A stretch of 64,000 bases of DNA from assembly GCF_000224145.3 (NCBI RefSeq), contig NC_020173.2:965624-1029623 (forward strand), written 5' to 3'. Below, in pieces: positions 40,501-51,011 of this stretch. Under the pieces are notes generated by a model. The model searched no databases and was not told the DNA's origin. It saw only the letters and a program-made list of their open reading frames with translations. The first letter of the stretch is position 1; each line of letters starts with the position of its first letter. The position numbers were made by a program, and so were the translations under genes. Source of the stretch: Ciona intestinalis (lineage: Eukaryota > Chordata > Ascidiacea > Phlebobranchia > Cionidae).

Positions 40501-41962
40501 CTTCTCAAATTGTTATAAAAATGTTAAGTTCCTTTTTATAGCAAAGTCAAAGTGTCAAACCTAACTAGTGATCCAAATAGAGTGAGATTTTAACAATTGC
40601 ACTGCAGCACTTTGTCACTATAAACTCAGCAGTATACAGCAATTAGACTTTGTTTAAAGAGCAGCAATTAGAATACTGACCCGGTTAAATAGTCACTGGG
40701 AAAATTTAGTGCATTGTAACTGACACAACAACACACTCTAAAACTATAAACAAAAAATTAGGAAAATGACCAACTGCTGTAAGACTTACTAGTGCATTCT
40801 AGGTGTTATTTTTTAAATTATAAACTTACCCAAAGGAGAATTAGTAGATTATGTCTTTTGTAATACTTTGTTGTTATATATAATAATAATTAATATATAT
40901 ATATACAATATACATGTATATATACAAACTTTGGCATTAAACCTATTAACCATATTTGAAATGCTCACATTTTGGAATAAATTCCTAGTCACAATTAGTA
41001 GTTTAGCAATACAAACATTCTTTTCATCCTATCAGTATCGCGGACCGTAATTGTTTTTAATCGGTAAAACAAGATTACAACAAAGTAAGGTATTTTTTTG
41101 ATCAACGCTGTACAAACAATAGGAACATGTTTTGGATATGAAGATTCTTTGTAATAATTACAGCTAAAATTTCACCCTTTCAGTATATTGCTACCCAACG
41201 CCGAACAAGACAATGTAGTAGCATGGATGAGTGGAAAGGAATTGAATACAACTCATCATGGCTTGACTAAGCTAATTCAATCGGAACAAACCGTTTAAGC
41301 TTGACCTCTAGTGTTTGCTGCAAACTTTGTGCCAAAGATTATTTTTATGATTTAAAGGGATGTCGGAAATTTAAATATATATTTCAGAAATTTAGGAAGA
41401 TAAAAACAACCTAAAAGTTGTGAAACTTATGTGATACATAAAAATGGTACATAGACAATCTAATATCCTATAAATTAAGTTAAAATCTGTAACAGATTTG
41501 CTCATTTCATTTTGCTCTATGTCAACTAATGAAAACCACTATATACACGTTAAACTTAAGAATACATTCTAAAAAATATTTGAATGTTACCACACCCAAC
41601 CCAACTTTAAACAAACTGGAGAAGGTTATCCAACTGTTTAGGCAAACGAATGCTTTTACAGCCAACCAATATTCCTTGAAAAATTTCTAAAACTGCGATT
41701 TTCAAGTATTATATGCCATGTTCAAAGATAGGGAAGATAAAACTGCATATTGCACAGTGCGTGTTCGTAGAACGTGATAAAACACTTCCAATGACTGCAC
41801 AGTCATGCACCACAGACCACAGCAATAAACCATGCCTTACCGATCTTTCGGTGCTTGATATTGGAACTGTTCAAGCTCGCTAAGCAATGTAGATACAAAC
41901 TGACGATCAGCAGGGCTCAGGTAACGGCCACCGGTGTCTAAGAGATTTTCTATACGATCCAT
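25593..41962 (-). CDS. R3HCC1L: R3HCC1/R3HCC1L-like protein with R3H and RRM-like modules, 11 exons
   Basis: Exons: 41841-41962, 32517-32654, 32187-32378, 31588-31821, 31218-31347, 27711-30930, 27337-27476, 26970-27109, 26096-26265, 25689-25802, 25593-25600. All phases match (4,608 nt, 1,535 residues). Residues ~15-35 (RYLSPADRQFVSTLLSELEQF) and the R3H domain at ~45-85 (RYLIHK, then FSIGDDSNRRTVVCF) resemble human R3HCC1. Residues ~1392-1533 match its C-terminal RRM-like part: EPQFDYYKWKP, VEIFNFPASMSD, VDATHALCTLPS, KQTKAKAKAK, NAVAKRMIAGALG. Between them lies a 1,073-codon exon of low-complexity Ser, Pro, Glu and Asp-rich sequence with Lys/Arg patches and a PPSY motif. Human R3HCC1L is about 790 residues. 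R3H domains bind single-stranded nucleic acid, and the human protein is reported to bind the exon-junction complex; function here is inferred. A stop falls at the start of the last exon, leaving a KQSTKK end. Confidence 0.88.
32655..41840. other. 9.2-kb first intron of the R3HCC1L-like gene
   Basis: No coding exon is supported on either strand. About 34.9-39.9 kb is clearly richer in G+C and CpG than the AT-rich flanks, with no MITE or SINE. A divergent tandem duplication lies at 33,815-34,075. The part above about 40 kb is AT-rich again. A regulatory role is possible but not shown. Confidence 0.5.
33815..34075. repeat. Old tandem duplication, period about 155 bp
   Basis: Two adjacent blocks share CATTGTCTTATTTCGT, then TCAATTGNAGACA and CATATCAA/CACATCAA, preceded by CACAATGT. 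The two units are clearly related but well diverged. It lies in the first intron of the R3HCC1L-like gene. Confidence 0.6.
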
Positions 41963-43898
41963 TATGTAGTTTAATCTTTGTTCTTCAATTCAAGTTAGTG
42001 CCATATTCAGTAAAGAGTTAACCCTTCTCCATTTTACTTAAACCTGTAAATGTAATTCTTTATTAAACAATTCTCCACAAGTACACATATGTATATATAC
42101 ATATATATTCCTCTTTTGCAATCTACAACATAGTCAATTCTACATGGCAAGTAAAAATTGCGAGTAACCTAAAATTTAATTCATTTATAATAACGCTCAT
42201 TTATAATAATTGAAAGTAAGTCATACTATCTTAGCAGAACTAAAAGCCCAAAGTTTTCAGTTTAACACGATTGTGTCTTCGGATGTATTCACAGTAAACA
42301 GTGAATAATTCACTATGCATAACATATTGGGAAAATAATACAAATTTAAAATAGGGCAGAATAATAGACAAGTAGAGCAACATTGTTTATCTGTATTGCT
42401 GCCTTTACCATTCAAATTTAAAAAATCTGGATTATGAGCCATTTTATAAAATGCTGACTCTGTTATTACCCTAATACTAATAAACATTCTGCACGTTAGC
42501 CATTTAATAAAAAAAAAACTGATAAAACAGTTGCTTTTATCCAACTTTGTTTATGTAACTAATAAATCTGATTTTTTGTAGAGCATAAATGAATAAAAAC
42601 CTGTTAATTTAAACCTAATCTCGACTGTTTACCAAAACAACATATTAGTAACCTTAAATCAGAAACTTGTCACAGAACAGCTGATGTCAATTTAAATGTT
42701 AAAACTGACAACCAAGGTCCATAAAACTACACTGGACTTTGCTCGTTAGAAATCAGGGCATGATGTAACCGTCAGCAACTATAATGGTGTGATCTGCCAA
42801 TATTATATAACTAACTACATAAATAGTAACCTGGAAGCTACCTTACAGTAACTTACTCCATAAATAGAAACATGATCACTTAAGAAGGCAAATACACTTG
42901 TTAAATACATCATTTTATTTCAAACAAACATACTGCTCTTAACTAAGCTCTTCCGTAATGACTGGAAAGAAACTAAAACTTTGTGCAAGCGATTTGTGCA
43001 AATACGTCTATCGGCTCGTTGCTGACACCAGCTGACAGCTATTCGATCCAAACCACAGAAATAAAAAAGAATAGAAGGCGCATCTCTAATGTCGGCAAAG
43101 GAGAGAGCACGATACATTGTCTCTCTTTCGCGGGTCGTTCCCGTTTACTATTGTAGTCAATGGAGTCGATGACGTTTTGTGTAATTTTTCTTCGTTTTTT
43201 GACTTAATTTAAAGTTATTGTGTAAAAAAACTCTTTTCTAATATATATATATTTCTAAAAAACCGTTTGTTTGAAATTTTTAATTAATTTTTTTAAATAA
43301 TTAAATTTCCTAAACAAGTGGTAAACTGTAAGCGTTAACGTACCAAATAACTAAACTAGCCTAACAAACTTGAATAGTTGGTGTAGTTTTTAAAATAAAC
43401 AGCTAAAACCTTCCAAAAATGCTATGCGCCTATCTTTTACAATGGAGACGAAGGGAAATGGGGACGGAGTTGGCGGTCACGTGAATAGAAAAAAGAATAT
43501 ATCACGGTTTTGAGCAGTTGCGCGTTCTACTCTTTTTTATTTCTGTGATCCAAACATAGAAAACGGTCTTTCGACTGATATTCTCAACACACACACAGTT
43601 TGTTCACCAGTAGACCGGGGTCATTTCTTTTGATTTACATATTTAATATTAACTACAAACCACCACAAAAACAGATTGGTCTGACTTTATCGTAATTAAG
43701 CGGCGATTCAATGAACGAATGACAAATTTTACCCTATGGTCAGGAACCTTGGTCAAAACAACAAACACAAAATTCTGCTTTTTTTCAGAAGTATGTTTAT
43801 TCTATACAAACAACACTATACTACAGAACATTATAGATAGGAGTAATTCACGTGCAGGTTATAGCAGTTGATTTAAATACATATGCAAACTTGTTCCT
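41963..43898. other. Intergenic: R3HCC1L upstream region and TRPC-A 3' side
   Basis: Contains the 5' side of the R3HCC1L-like gene and one terminal-inverted-repeat element (43,054-43,547). Otherwise AT-rich with no supported coding exon. The last ~70 bases are probably TRPC-A 3' UTR, since they match the region after TRPC-B. Confidence 0.5.
43054..43547. mobile_element. 494-bp non-autonomous DNA transposon with 29-bp inverted ends
   Basis: The left end starts CACAGAAATAAAAAAGA and the right end finishes TCTTTTTTATTTCTGTG. The inverted match extends for about 29 bases with two mismatches. The 8-bp repeat ATCCAAAC flanks it exactly (43,046-43,053 and 43,548-43,555). An 8-bp target repeat fits hAT or P-like transposases; the CACAG start is not the typical hAT CAGGG. 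It has no open frame of note. Confidence 0.85.
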
Positions 43899-46800
43899 TC
43901 ACGTACAATCATTCTCCGATGATAGCAAAATATTGGTCTTGTATTTACTAATAAGGTTTCTTCTAGCTTTATGGTAGTTCAAGGCTTGGTATTTCACACG
44001 GTGTTGTCCGGGGAAGAAAGACCGCTTGATCGTAGAACATCTGCAGCGGATCAAATGCACTAAAAAGAAACAACACAGTCGTTTTAAGCGTTTCAAGTAA
44101 TACCAGATGGTTTTAAAGCTCGGAAGAAGATTCATTGGAGGCGGACGGATGATCTCTCTTCGGAGGATACGAATCCACATCTTTGTTCTTTGAAACTTCC
44201 ACTCTTTCTCTTCGTTTTCACTGGTCCTCTCGTACGATCTGGACATCATCGCAATCAGCATGTTCAGTAAAACTATAATGGCGATTACGTGATAAATTGC
44301 CAGCAGAGCTTTTGCAACATATTCCGTGAACAAGTGTTTTCCAGAAAGAGAAAGTTTGCTCATATCCAGTTGCCCAAACAAAGACCAAAACAAATCTATC
44401 ATTGAATACCACACACTATGAAACATCGTGTTGATTTCCGGGCAAGAGGCAGTAGTATTCGTCAAGTTGCTCCTTACCCCGACATCACACGAGATTTCTT
44501 TTCCTTTTGGCGTCCCGTAAAACCAATACAGTTCCGTTAGAGCCAAAGCAAAAGCAAATAAAATAAAAGCAAAAATGCACAGAAATTGAACCACGTCTTT
44601 AACCATTCGGGCCAAGGAAATTTGAAGTGGTCCAAGTGTTCGATCTACTCTAGTCAGTCCAAGCAGACGTATGAACACAAATACATAAGCGCATGCCATT
44701 AGGCCTTCTGCTACCAATCGCCATTCAAACATGTACCACTCCGATCTAGGTGGACGCTGCTGGACGGGAACTTGGTGATACTTGACGTAATCGACAATTC
44801 TGCGCGTTTAAAGTTGACTGTAGCATTAATATTGCGGGTATGGTCAGCATATCCACAAAGACATGATTTTGCTTACTTGATTTATATATATACGTACCGA
44901 AATGCATAGTTGAATGCGAACAATATTGTTGCCCATAAGTCAAGATGGTTCCATGGGTCAAAGAAATAACTTTCTAATCCACGTTTATTTAATTCATTTA
45001 TTTCTTGAACAAATTTTCCCATCACCCAAATCAATATAAGCACCTCCCAGGTAGTTGGTGGTGCAGCTGAAAAGAATAATATATAGTTATATATAGTACA
45101 GTGGGGTAAGATAAGACATGTTTTTATTCTCCTTTTTCATTTGGCAGTAAACAAAAAATATTTACACAAAAATATGACTGTAGTGCCGCGACCTAAAAGA
45201 GTTTTAAACTGTTCAATCACGATCAGGAAATATTGGGATTTAGTTCCTAATGGTATGCCATCTTATCCCACACTACTATATATTATAGTATAGTGGGGTG
45301 GGAAAAAATAGGATACCTTTAGCACCTAATATCCAAATATTCTAATCGTGTTTTAAACAGTTATAACAATGGTCTATGGGAGTCGTGAAGAAATACGGTT
45401 TTATATTTCTTTAAATGTTTTTTGTTTACTACCTAATGGGATGAGAAAATAGAACGAAAAGGTGTTTCATCTTCCCCCACTCTACTATATAAAAACACAA
45501 AGTCCTATTGGTTTGTCTTCGGTTTTATGCGGTCGATTTTAAATACCTACAACCGACGAATGTAGTTGTTTTGTAGCATAGTGTAACGACTTACCTAAGT
45601 ATTCCAAATGCATTTTTTTGTTTGAGATATTCGTGACGAGAAATACAACAAACAGAAACTCTGACATCATGCGACAATCGTATGACGTACACGGATATGT
45701 TATTAGTCCTGTAATAAACAACATGGAAATACATTGTGGTCGCATATACGCTGTAAATAAGTTTTACTTCCTGCTCTACTTTTGGGGTTTATTATGTTGA
45801 AGATACTAAGAACAGGAAACATCAACGCGAGCATAATTCTTGTCAAATAGAACGTGATATGATTTCCCGTGCGAAAGAATGGCGTGTTTCTGTAGGTTAG
45901 ATGCTCGATGGCTAACTGTGAGAAAAGTTATAAAAGTAACAGTTATACATGTGGTATAGGACATAGTACCTAACTTAATGAATAGTGGGTGGGAGAAAAC
46001 CGGAAACCTTTTTATTCCATTTTCTCGTCCCATTTGGTCGTAAAAAAGAACATTCAAAGAATTATAAAATCGCATCTTTACAACTTTTATAAACTGTTGT
46101 TTTTGTTTTAAACGCGATCTTTGATAACACTGTGCTAAAGATGTCTTCCCCCACCCTACTGTACATTATATAGTTTGTACAAAACAACTAAAATGTTTTA
46201 CCTGTGGGTTATGGTGTGTGACAAAATTAACTAATTTATAGTCGCAAGCTTTCTCTAGCATTCTAACTCTTGTACCGATACCGATTTCTTCTAGTCCGTT
46301 GTTAATGTCACACTCAGGCGACGATTGAAAAATGTACTTCAATGTCTCTGTCCTTGCTCTCTTGTCGTAGTCGTACTCAAAAATAGCAGCCAAATCCGCC
46401 GATGTTTTAATCTAAATTAATGTGCAATTTTGCGAACGTTTGGATTGAAAAGTTTAATTGTAAGGTTGGCTAATGTATAATTGCTTTAAGATTGCTGCTA
46501 GTAATATAATGATACCTGATCTAGTAGTTTGCACATGAATTTTTCCACGTCTTCAACAAGTTGTAGATAAAAGTTACTGAACTCATGTTCAACTTTAGCG
46601 AGTTGTCGCAACTCGTAAATATGCTTAATGCAATATAAGAATGTATCAAAGTTTCGGTCCGCCTGTATTAATAGGTATTCGTATATAAACTTGGAACGAG
46701 CTATTAATTTGTTAACTTTGCCTACATCGCCTAATGCCAGGATATATGCTGGACTGGATCTTGCTTTTGAAATCATTTGCAAGTGATACGAATCCTCCAA

Positions 46801-49568
46801 AACGAAGTGCATGTTATTTTGTGGTGGTTTCTGCAAGTAAAATATGGAAAATTTATATAGATACTCAAGGTGTGCTTTGTGTAAAACAAAACCATGTTAG
46901 CCTATTCCAACCTCTATTTCAATGGGAAGCTTTGTTTGCAAATACGAAAGGATTTCGTAATTGTTGTGGTAGGCTGCCAGTATTTGAGGTGTAGTGCCTG
47001 CCGGAAAAGCTTGATTGGAACCACAAATTTTCAGGTTACTGTCAGCTTCCCTCTTTAGTAGTAGTTTTACCCCTTCAAGGAAATTGCAAGCGATTGCGAA
47101 ATACAAGCAATGGTCTTTCAAGATCTGTTATTACGCTTAAAGTAAATACAATTTTTTGTCTCCTTATAATATATAGTAAGGGGGGTTGAGACGGAACACC
47201 TTTACCACACAATAGCAAAATATTTCTATCGTATTTTAAACAATTAACAACGGTTTATGGAAGTCGTGAGGATACGGTTTTATAACTCTTTGAATGTTCT
47301 CTGTTTGCTACCAAATGAGACGAGAAATACTATGGTAAGTTGTCCCATCTTCCCCACTTTATACTATATATAAAAATTTCCATCTCCTGATAGTATACTT
47401 ATATATGCACATATCGTTACTAAACTGCAACATCACTTTACCTTTATTTTCTCGTTCTTAATTATGTCTTCACTCAAAAGAAGCTCAAGCATTTTAATGT
47501 CCTTGTTTTCAACTGCGATTCGCAAAGGTCCTCTCATCTGCTCGTCGCACGCTTGCTGACACGAGAATTTCGAGTATTCTTCTTTTTTTAACAGGGCGAA
47601 GATTGATTCGACTTCTCTCCAGTCTCTGGACTTTACTTTAGCGATCAGTAACTTGTCTATTGAACCTTTCCTAAACAAAAATGCAGATATTGACGCTGTT
47701 GATAGTTATTATGTCTGTTGATAGATATTGTAACTCGTAAGCTGGCACGAGGTGTTAAACCCGTGTTATAACGACTGTCGTTTTCCGGCCACGCGAGGAT
47801 AAAGTAAGTTACATTCATTCATTCATTCATTCATTATCGTAAATATAGTGGGGTGGGGGAAGTTTGGACACCTTTAGCACAAAATATATAAATATCCTGA
47901 TCGTAATTTAAACAATTACCAACGGTCTATGAAAGTCGCGAGGACAAGGTTTTATAATTCATTGAATGTTCTTTGTTTACTACTAAAATGTACGAGAAAA
48001 TGGAATGAAAAGGTGACCCATCTTCCCCCATCCTACTATATATAAAAAAAGCATGCTTCTAGTTTTGTATATAGGTACTCTGACAATTCTGTCTATATTG
48101 ATTACGATTATTTAAATAATAAAATATGTTAACTGTGTTGAATCCCCAAACCATTGTATAAGATGTGAACATGTTTTATACTTTATGTTTCGCAACAATT
48201 ACGACCACTTTGTATTTTGGGAAACCATTTTGCCCCCTTCTAATGTTGAAGTTCAAATAAATAGTTTTGCTGTTTTTACATCTGCATACAACCGGCCTAT
48301 TTATCGAGCCATCTACTTTTAAGCGTAATGCGTCTTCGGAAATTGTTCGGTACGCATATTTGAACCATAGTTGTACTATAGTACTCTGGAGTAAGATGGG
48401 GAATATATCTTTAGCACATAACATACACATGACATACATATATATTAATCGTGTTTTAAACAATAACAACGGTCTATAGGAGTCGTGAGGATACGGTTTT
48501 ATAATTCCTTGAATGTTCTTTTTTTTATTTCCGAATTGAACACACTTAATCCCCATTGCATGTCTGACAAGCGTGAATATGTCTACAATAATCAAATTAA
48601 ACTTCACCATCATTCCCTCATCGTGCGCGCTTCATTACGATTACCAAACAACCTTCGTCGTGTGAGTCGGAGAACCAGCAGTAGGACTCGGTCATGATCG
48701 TCTGTCGCAGGTATATGCGGAATGTGTTTTGTTTGCATGACTTAATTAATTAGTCATAACAGGCAGCACTTCAATATTGTTTACAAACAGAATTACCAGT
48801 CTGGCGAGGCAAGAATCTGTCGGATTTTGCATCCGGCTTCAATCTTTTCTCTGAGTTCGTTTTGCATCTTCATTTCTCTCTTCTTCTGCTGCTTTAACTC
48901 CCACTGTTCAGCTGGACTCATTTGTTCCAGTGCCGCGACCACAACTGGATAAATTTTAACACAAGATTGTTTAGGCTTTAGCAACGTAAAATACTACAGA
49001 CTCTTAACCAGAACAAACCAAAATATGATCTATTGAATATATAAAATATTTTTCGTCAATTACAGTATCTGCCGCATCCGATAAATATTGAAATAAGAAA
49101 CTTACCAATTTCGGGTTCAATGCATACTATAACTTCATCATCGTGATTCGATTTCTCTTCAGATGTTGAAGATTTATCTAAACTTGGTGACAAAGAAGTC
49201 CCTGAATTGTTTAGGCTTGAAAAGGATGATGAAATTTGTGTAACAGGGACACCTGTATGTACAGAAAGCATGTTTAGTTTTTTTTTTAAATTCAACTCAA
49301 TATTGAACAACTCTCAGTTTTTGTATAACATCGCCATTTTATGCTTGGTGAAATAGGTTTGGGTTACATATATCATATTCTTTGAGATATATTATAGATC
49401 AGGCTTGTCAAAATCAAACTCGTGTTATGTGATAAAAAATGTTACACATATTGTCTCACCTTCATCTTCCATAGGGTGCAGCTCAACGTTGTTAGAATTC
49501 GTAAAAGGTTTCAAGATGTTTCCATTTCCCTCCGTTACTACTTTAACCAGTGACGTATCTTTTTCCAT
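43899..49568 (-). CDS. TRPC: TRPC-type cation channel, copy A, 11 exons, complete
   Basis: Exons 49460-49568, 49106-49252, 48797-48944, 47442-47670, 46912-47124, 46516-46830, 46202-46411, 45768-45915, 45595-45708, 44898-45066 and 43899-44799 join in phase (2,703 nt, 900 residues). Residues ~135-290 are ankyrin-like (PLRIAVENKD, GTTPQILAAYHNNYEIL). Six membrane segments start near residue 480. The pore region in the last exon reads SMIDLFWSLFGQLD. The TRP box is EWKFQRTKMW, followed by PPPMNLLPS, typical of TRPC channels. TRPC subunits form tetrameric, receptor-operated Ca2+/Na+ channels in the plasma membrane. The N-terminus (about 134 residues, with a charged helix rich in Lys, Gln and Glu) is longer than usual, and the tail after the TRP helix is short. 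It lies head-to-tail with copy B at 51,012. Introns carry many MITEs. Confidence 0.94.
45093..45282 (+). mobile_element. Cimi-type MITE copy
   Basis: In a TRPC-A intron. Starts ATAGTACAGTGGGGTAAGAT and ends ATCTTATCCCACACTACTATA. It is followed within a few bases by a copy in the opposite orientation. Confidence 0.75.
45288..45490 (-). mobile_element. Cimi-type MITE copy, reverse orientation
   Basis: Adjacent to the copy at 45,093. Starts TATAGTGGGGTGGGAAAAAA and ends CTTCCCCCACTCTACTATA. Interior TTTAGCACCTAATATCC. Confidence 0.8.
45985..46168 (+). mobile_element. Cimi-type MITE copy
   Basis: In the TRPC-A intron between the exons at 45,768-45,915 and 46,202-46,411. Starts ATAGTGGGTGGGAGAAAACC and ends CTTCCCCCACCCTACTGTA. 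Confidence 0.75.
47171..47370 (-). mobile_element. Cimi-type MITE copy, reverse orientation
   Basis: In a TRPC-A intron. Starts ATATAGTAAGGGGGGTTGAG and ends ATCTTCCCCACTTTATACTA. Confidence 0.8.
47733..47835 (+). repeat. SINE 3' part with ATTC tail (Cics-1-like)
   Basis: Contains AAGCTGGCACGAGGTGTTAA and GAGGATAAAGTAAGTTACAT and ends in five or six ATTC units. It is 5'-truncated and lies in the TRPC-A intron, directly before a MITE. Confidence 0.75.
47843..48042 (-). mobile_element. Cimi-type MITE copy, reverse orientation
   Basis: Starts ATATAGTGGGGTGGGGGAAG and ends ATCTTCCCCCATCCTACTAT. It is nearly full length. Confidence 0.85.
48373..48530 (-). mobile_element. Truncated MITE copy, reverse orientation
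   Basis: The left end TATAGTACTCTGGAGTAAGA and the interior (AACGGTCTATAGGAGTCGTG, GGATACGGTTTTATAATTCC) are present. The right end is lost after TTGAATGTTC. Confidence 0.7.
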
Positions 49569-51011
49569 TGAAACTATATAGACAATACCGTTTATAGACA
49601 GTCGTTTGTCACCCTGTATATCACCTTGTATTTTCGTGACGATCAGTAATAAAGACTTACGACGGTATATTCTGCATTGGTCTAACTTTACTAAACAAAC
49701 ATTGTTATGTATTTAACGTTCTTATATCATTTTAAAAGCTTGCTTTTAAAACTTTCCATTCGCTTTATTTTCGGTTTTAGTCTAATGGCAACTAAACACT
49801 CACTTCACGACAGGATGCGCCTAAAACCACACATAGTTCGTAGTGTAACAGATCACGTAGTCAGTGATACAGAAAATGTTAAATTATAAAATGTACCCTG
49901 AATATGCATACTTAATCATTCACTCAAGCTTTAAACGTTTTTGCTATTTAAAGCCTGTCTGCGCAATATACGCTTATTATAGCTTTGCAAGCAGCGCAGA
50001 CTTATGGTGAAATCAGCGAACCGGCAAGTTGTTTATAAATATGACCGACTTGGCGTGTAGTTTCTGTTTTGAAATGAAAACAAGAACGTAAAGCAGGTGA
50101 TCATTGGGTATTAATCGTTGCAGTTCTATACAAATATTTATTGCTATTCTATGCAAAGATAGATTAAAGCATTAAAGTAACAGATTCGCAATATTTTTCA
50201 TTAAATATTTGAATAGTGTATACTACGCATTACTACAGTGTACTACGGTTCAAGATAAATATTCATAGTTTACATATATGTGGAGGTATATAGAACTAAC
50301 CGGTCTTACACCAAGCGCTGAAGGGATTAATCGAGAAGGGTGGGAAAGACGGGGCACTTGATATCTAAATATGCCGAACGTGAAAGTTAAACCGTTAACA
50401 ACGGTCTATGAGAGTCGCGAGTATACGGTTTTATAACTCTTTCAATGTTATTTGTTTACCAGTTGGGACGAAAAACAAGAATAAAAAGGTGTCTCATTTT
50501 TCCCCACCCTACTATACATTGATAGAAAGGTGCATTAATAGGCTATAAAGGTTCCGTCATATTTAAGTTGCATATATGTTTGACTTGCTTTGTAATCATT
50601 TTCTGTCAAACTTTTGCTGCGAATATATTTTCTTCTCTTTTATAAATTTCAATCAGAAAAGTTTAGCAGTTTTATTATTTTAGCATTGTTTGCAAAATCT
50701 TTGGATTCGAAACATTATGTCGGTGCAAGACGGCTCAAGGAGTATTTGAGACATGTCACTTGTAGAGTCGTCTATTCTTGACCAGCCAGTTTCTGATGCC
50801 AACATAACATAAGTTTGTATCTTGTGACAAGACGTCTTCTAGCTTTGATTACCCAATTGGCAGGAAACTTAGTCAAAACAACAAACAAAAGTTCCTGCGG
50901 TTTCCTCAGGAGTATATTTACAAACACACTATACTACAGAACATTATAGATAGGAGTAATTCACGTGCAGGTTATAGCAGTTGATTTAAATACATATGCA
51001 AACTTGTTCCT
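49569..51011. other. Intergenic between TRPC-A start and TRPC-B end
   Basis: Should hold the TRPC-A promoter on the left and the TRPC-B 3' UTR on the right. The last ~80 bases (from about 50,930) are nearly identical to the bases after TRPC-A. One MITE lies at 50,332. No exon is supported. Confidence 0.5.
50332..50517 (-). mobile_element. Cimi-type MITE copy, reverse orientation
   Basis: Starts AGAAGGGTGGGAAAGACGGG and ends TTTTTCCCCACCCTACTATA, between the two TRPC genes. Confidence 0.75.

Noticed and set aside
48176-48613. 145-codon minus-strand frame in a TRPC-A intron
   Set aside because: It runs through a truncated MITE and has no splice support; the TRPC exons join around it in phase.
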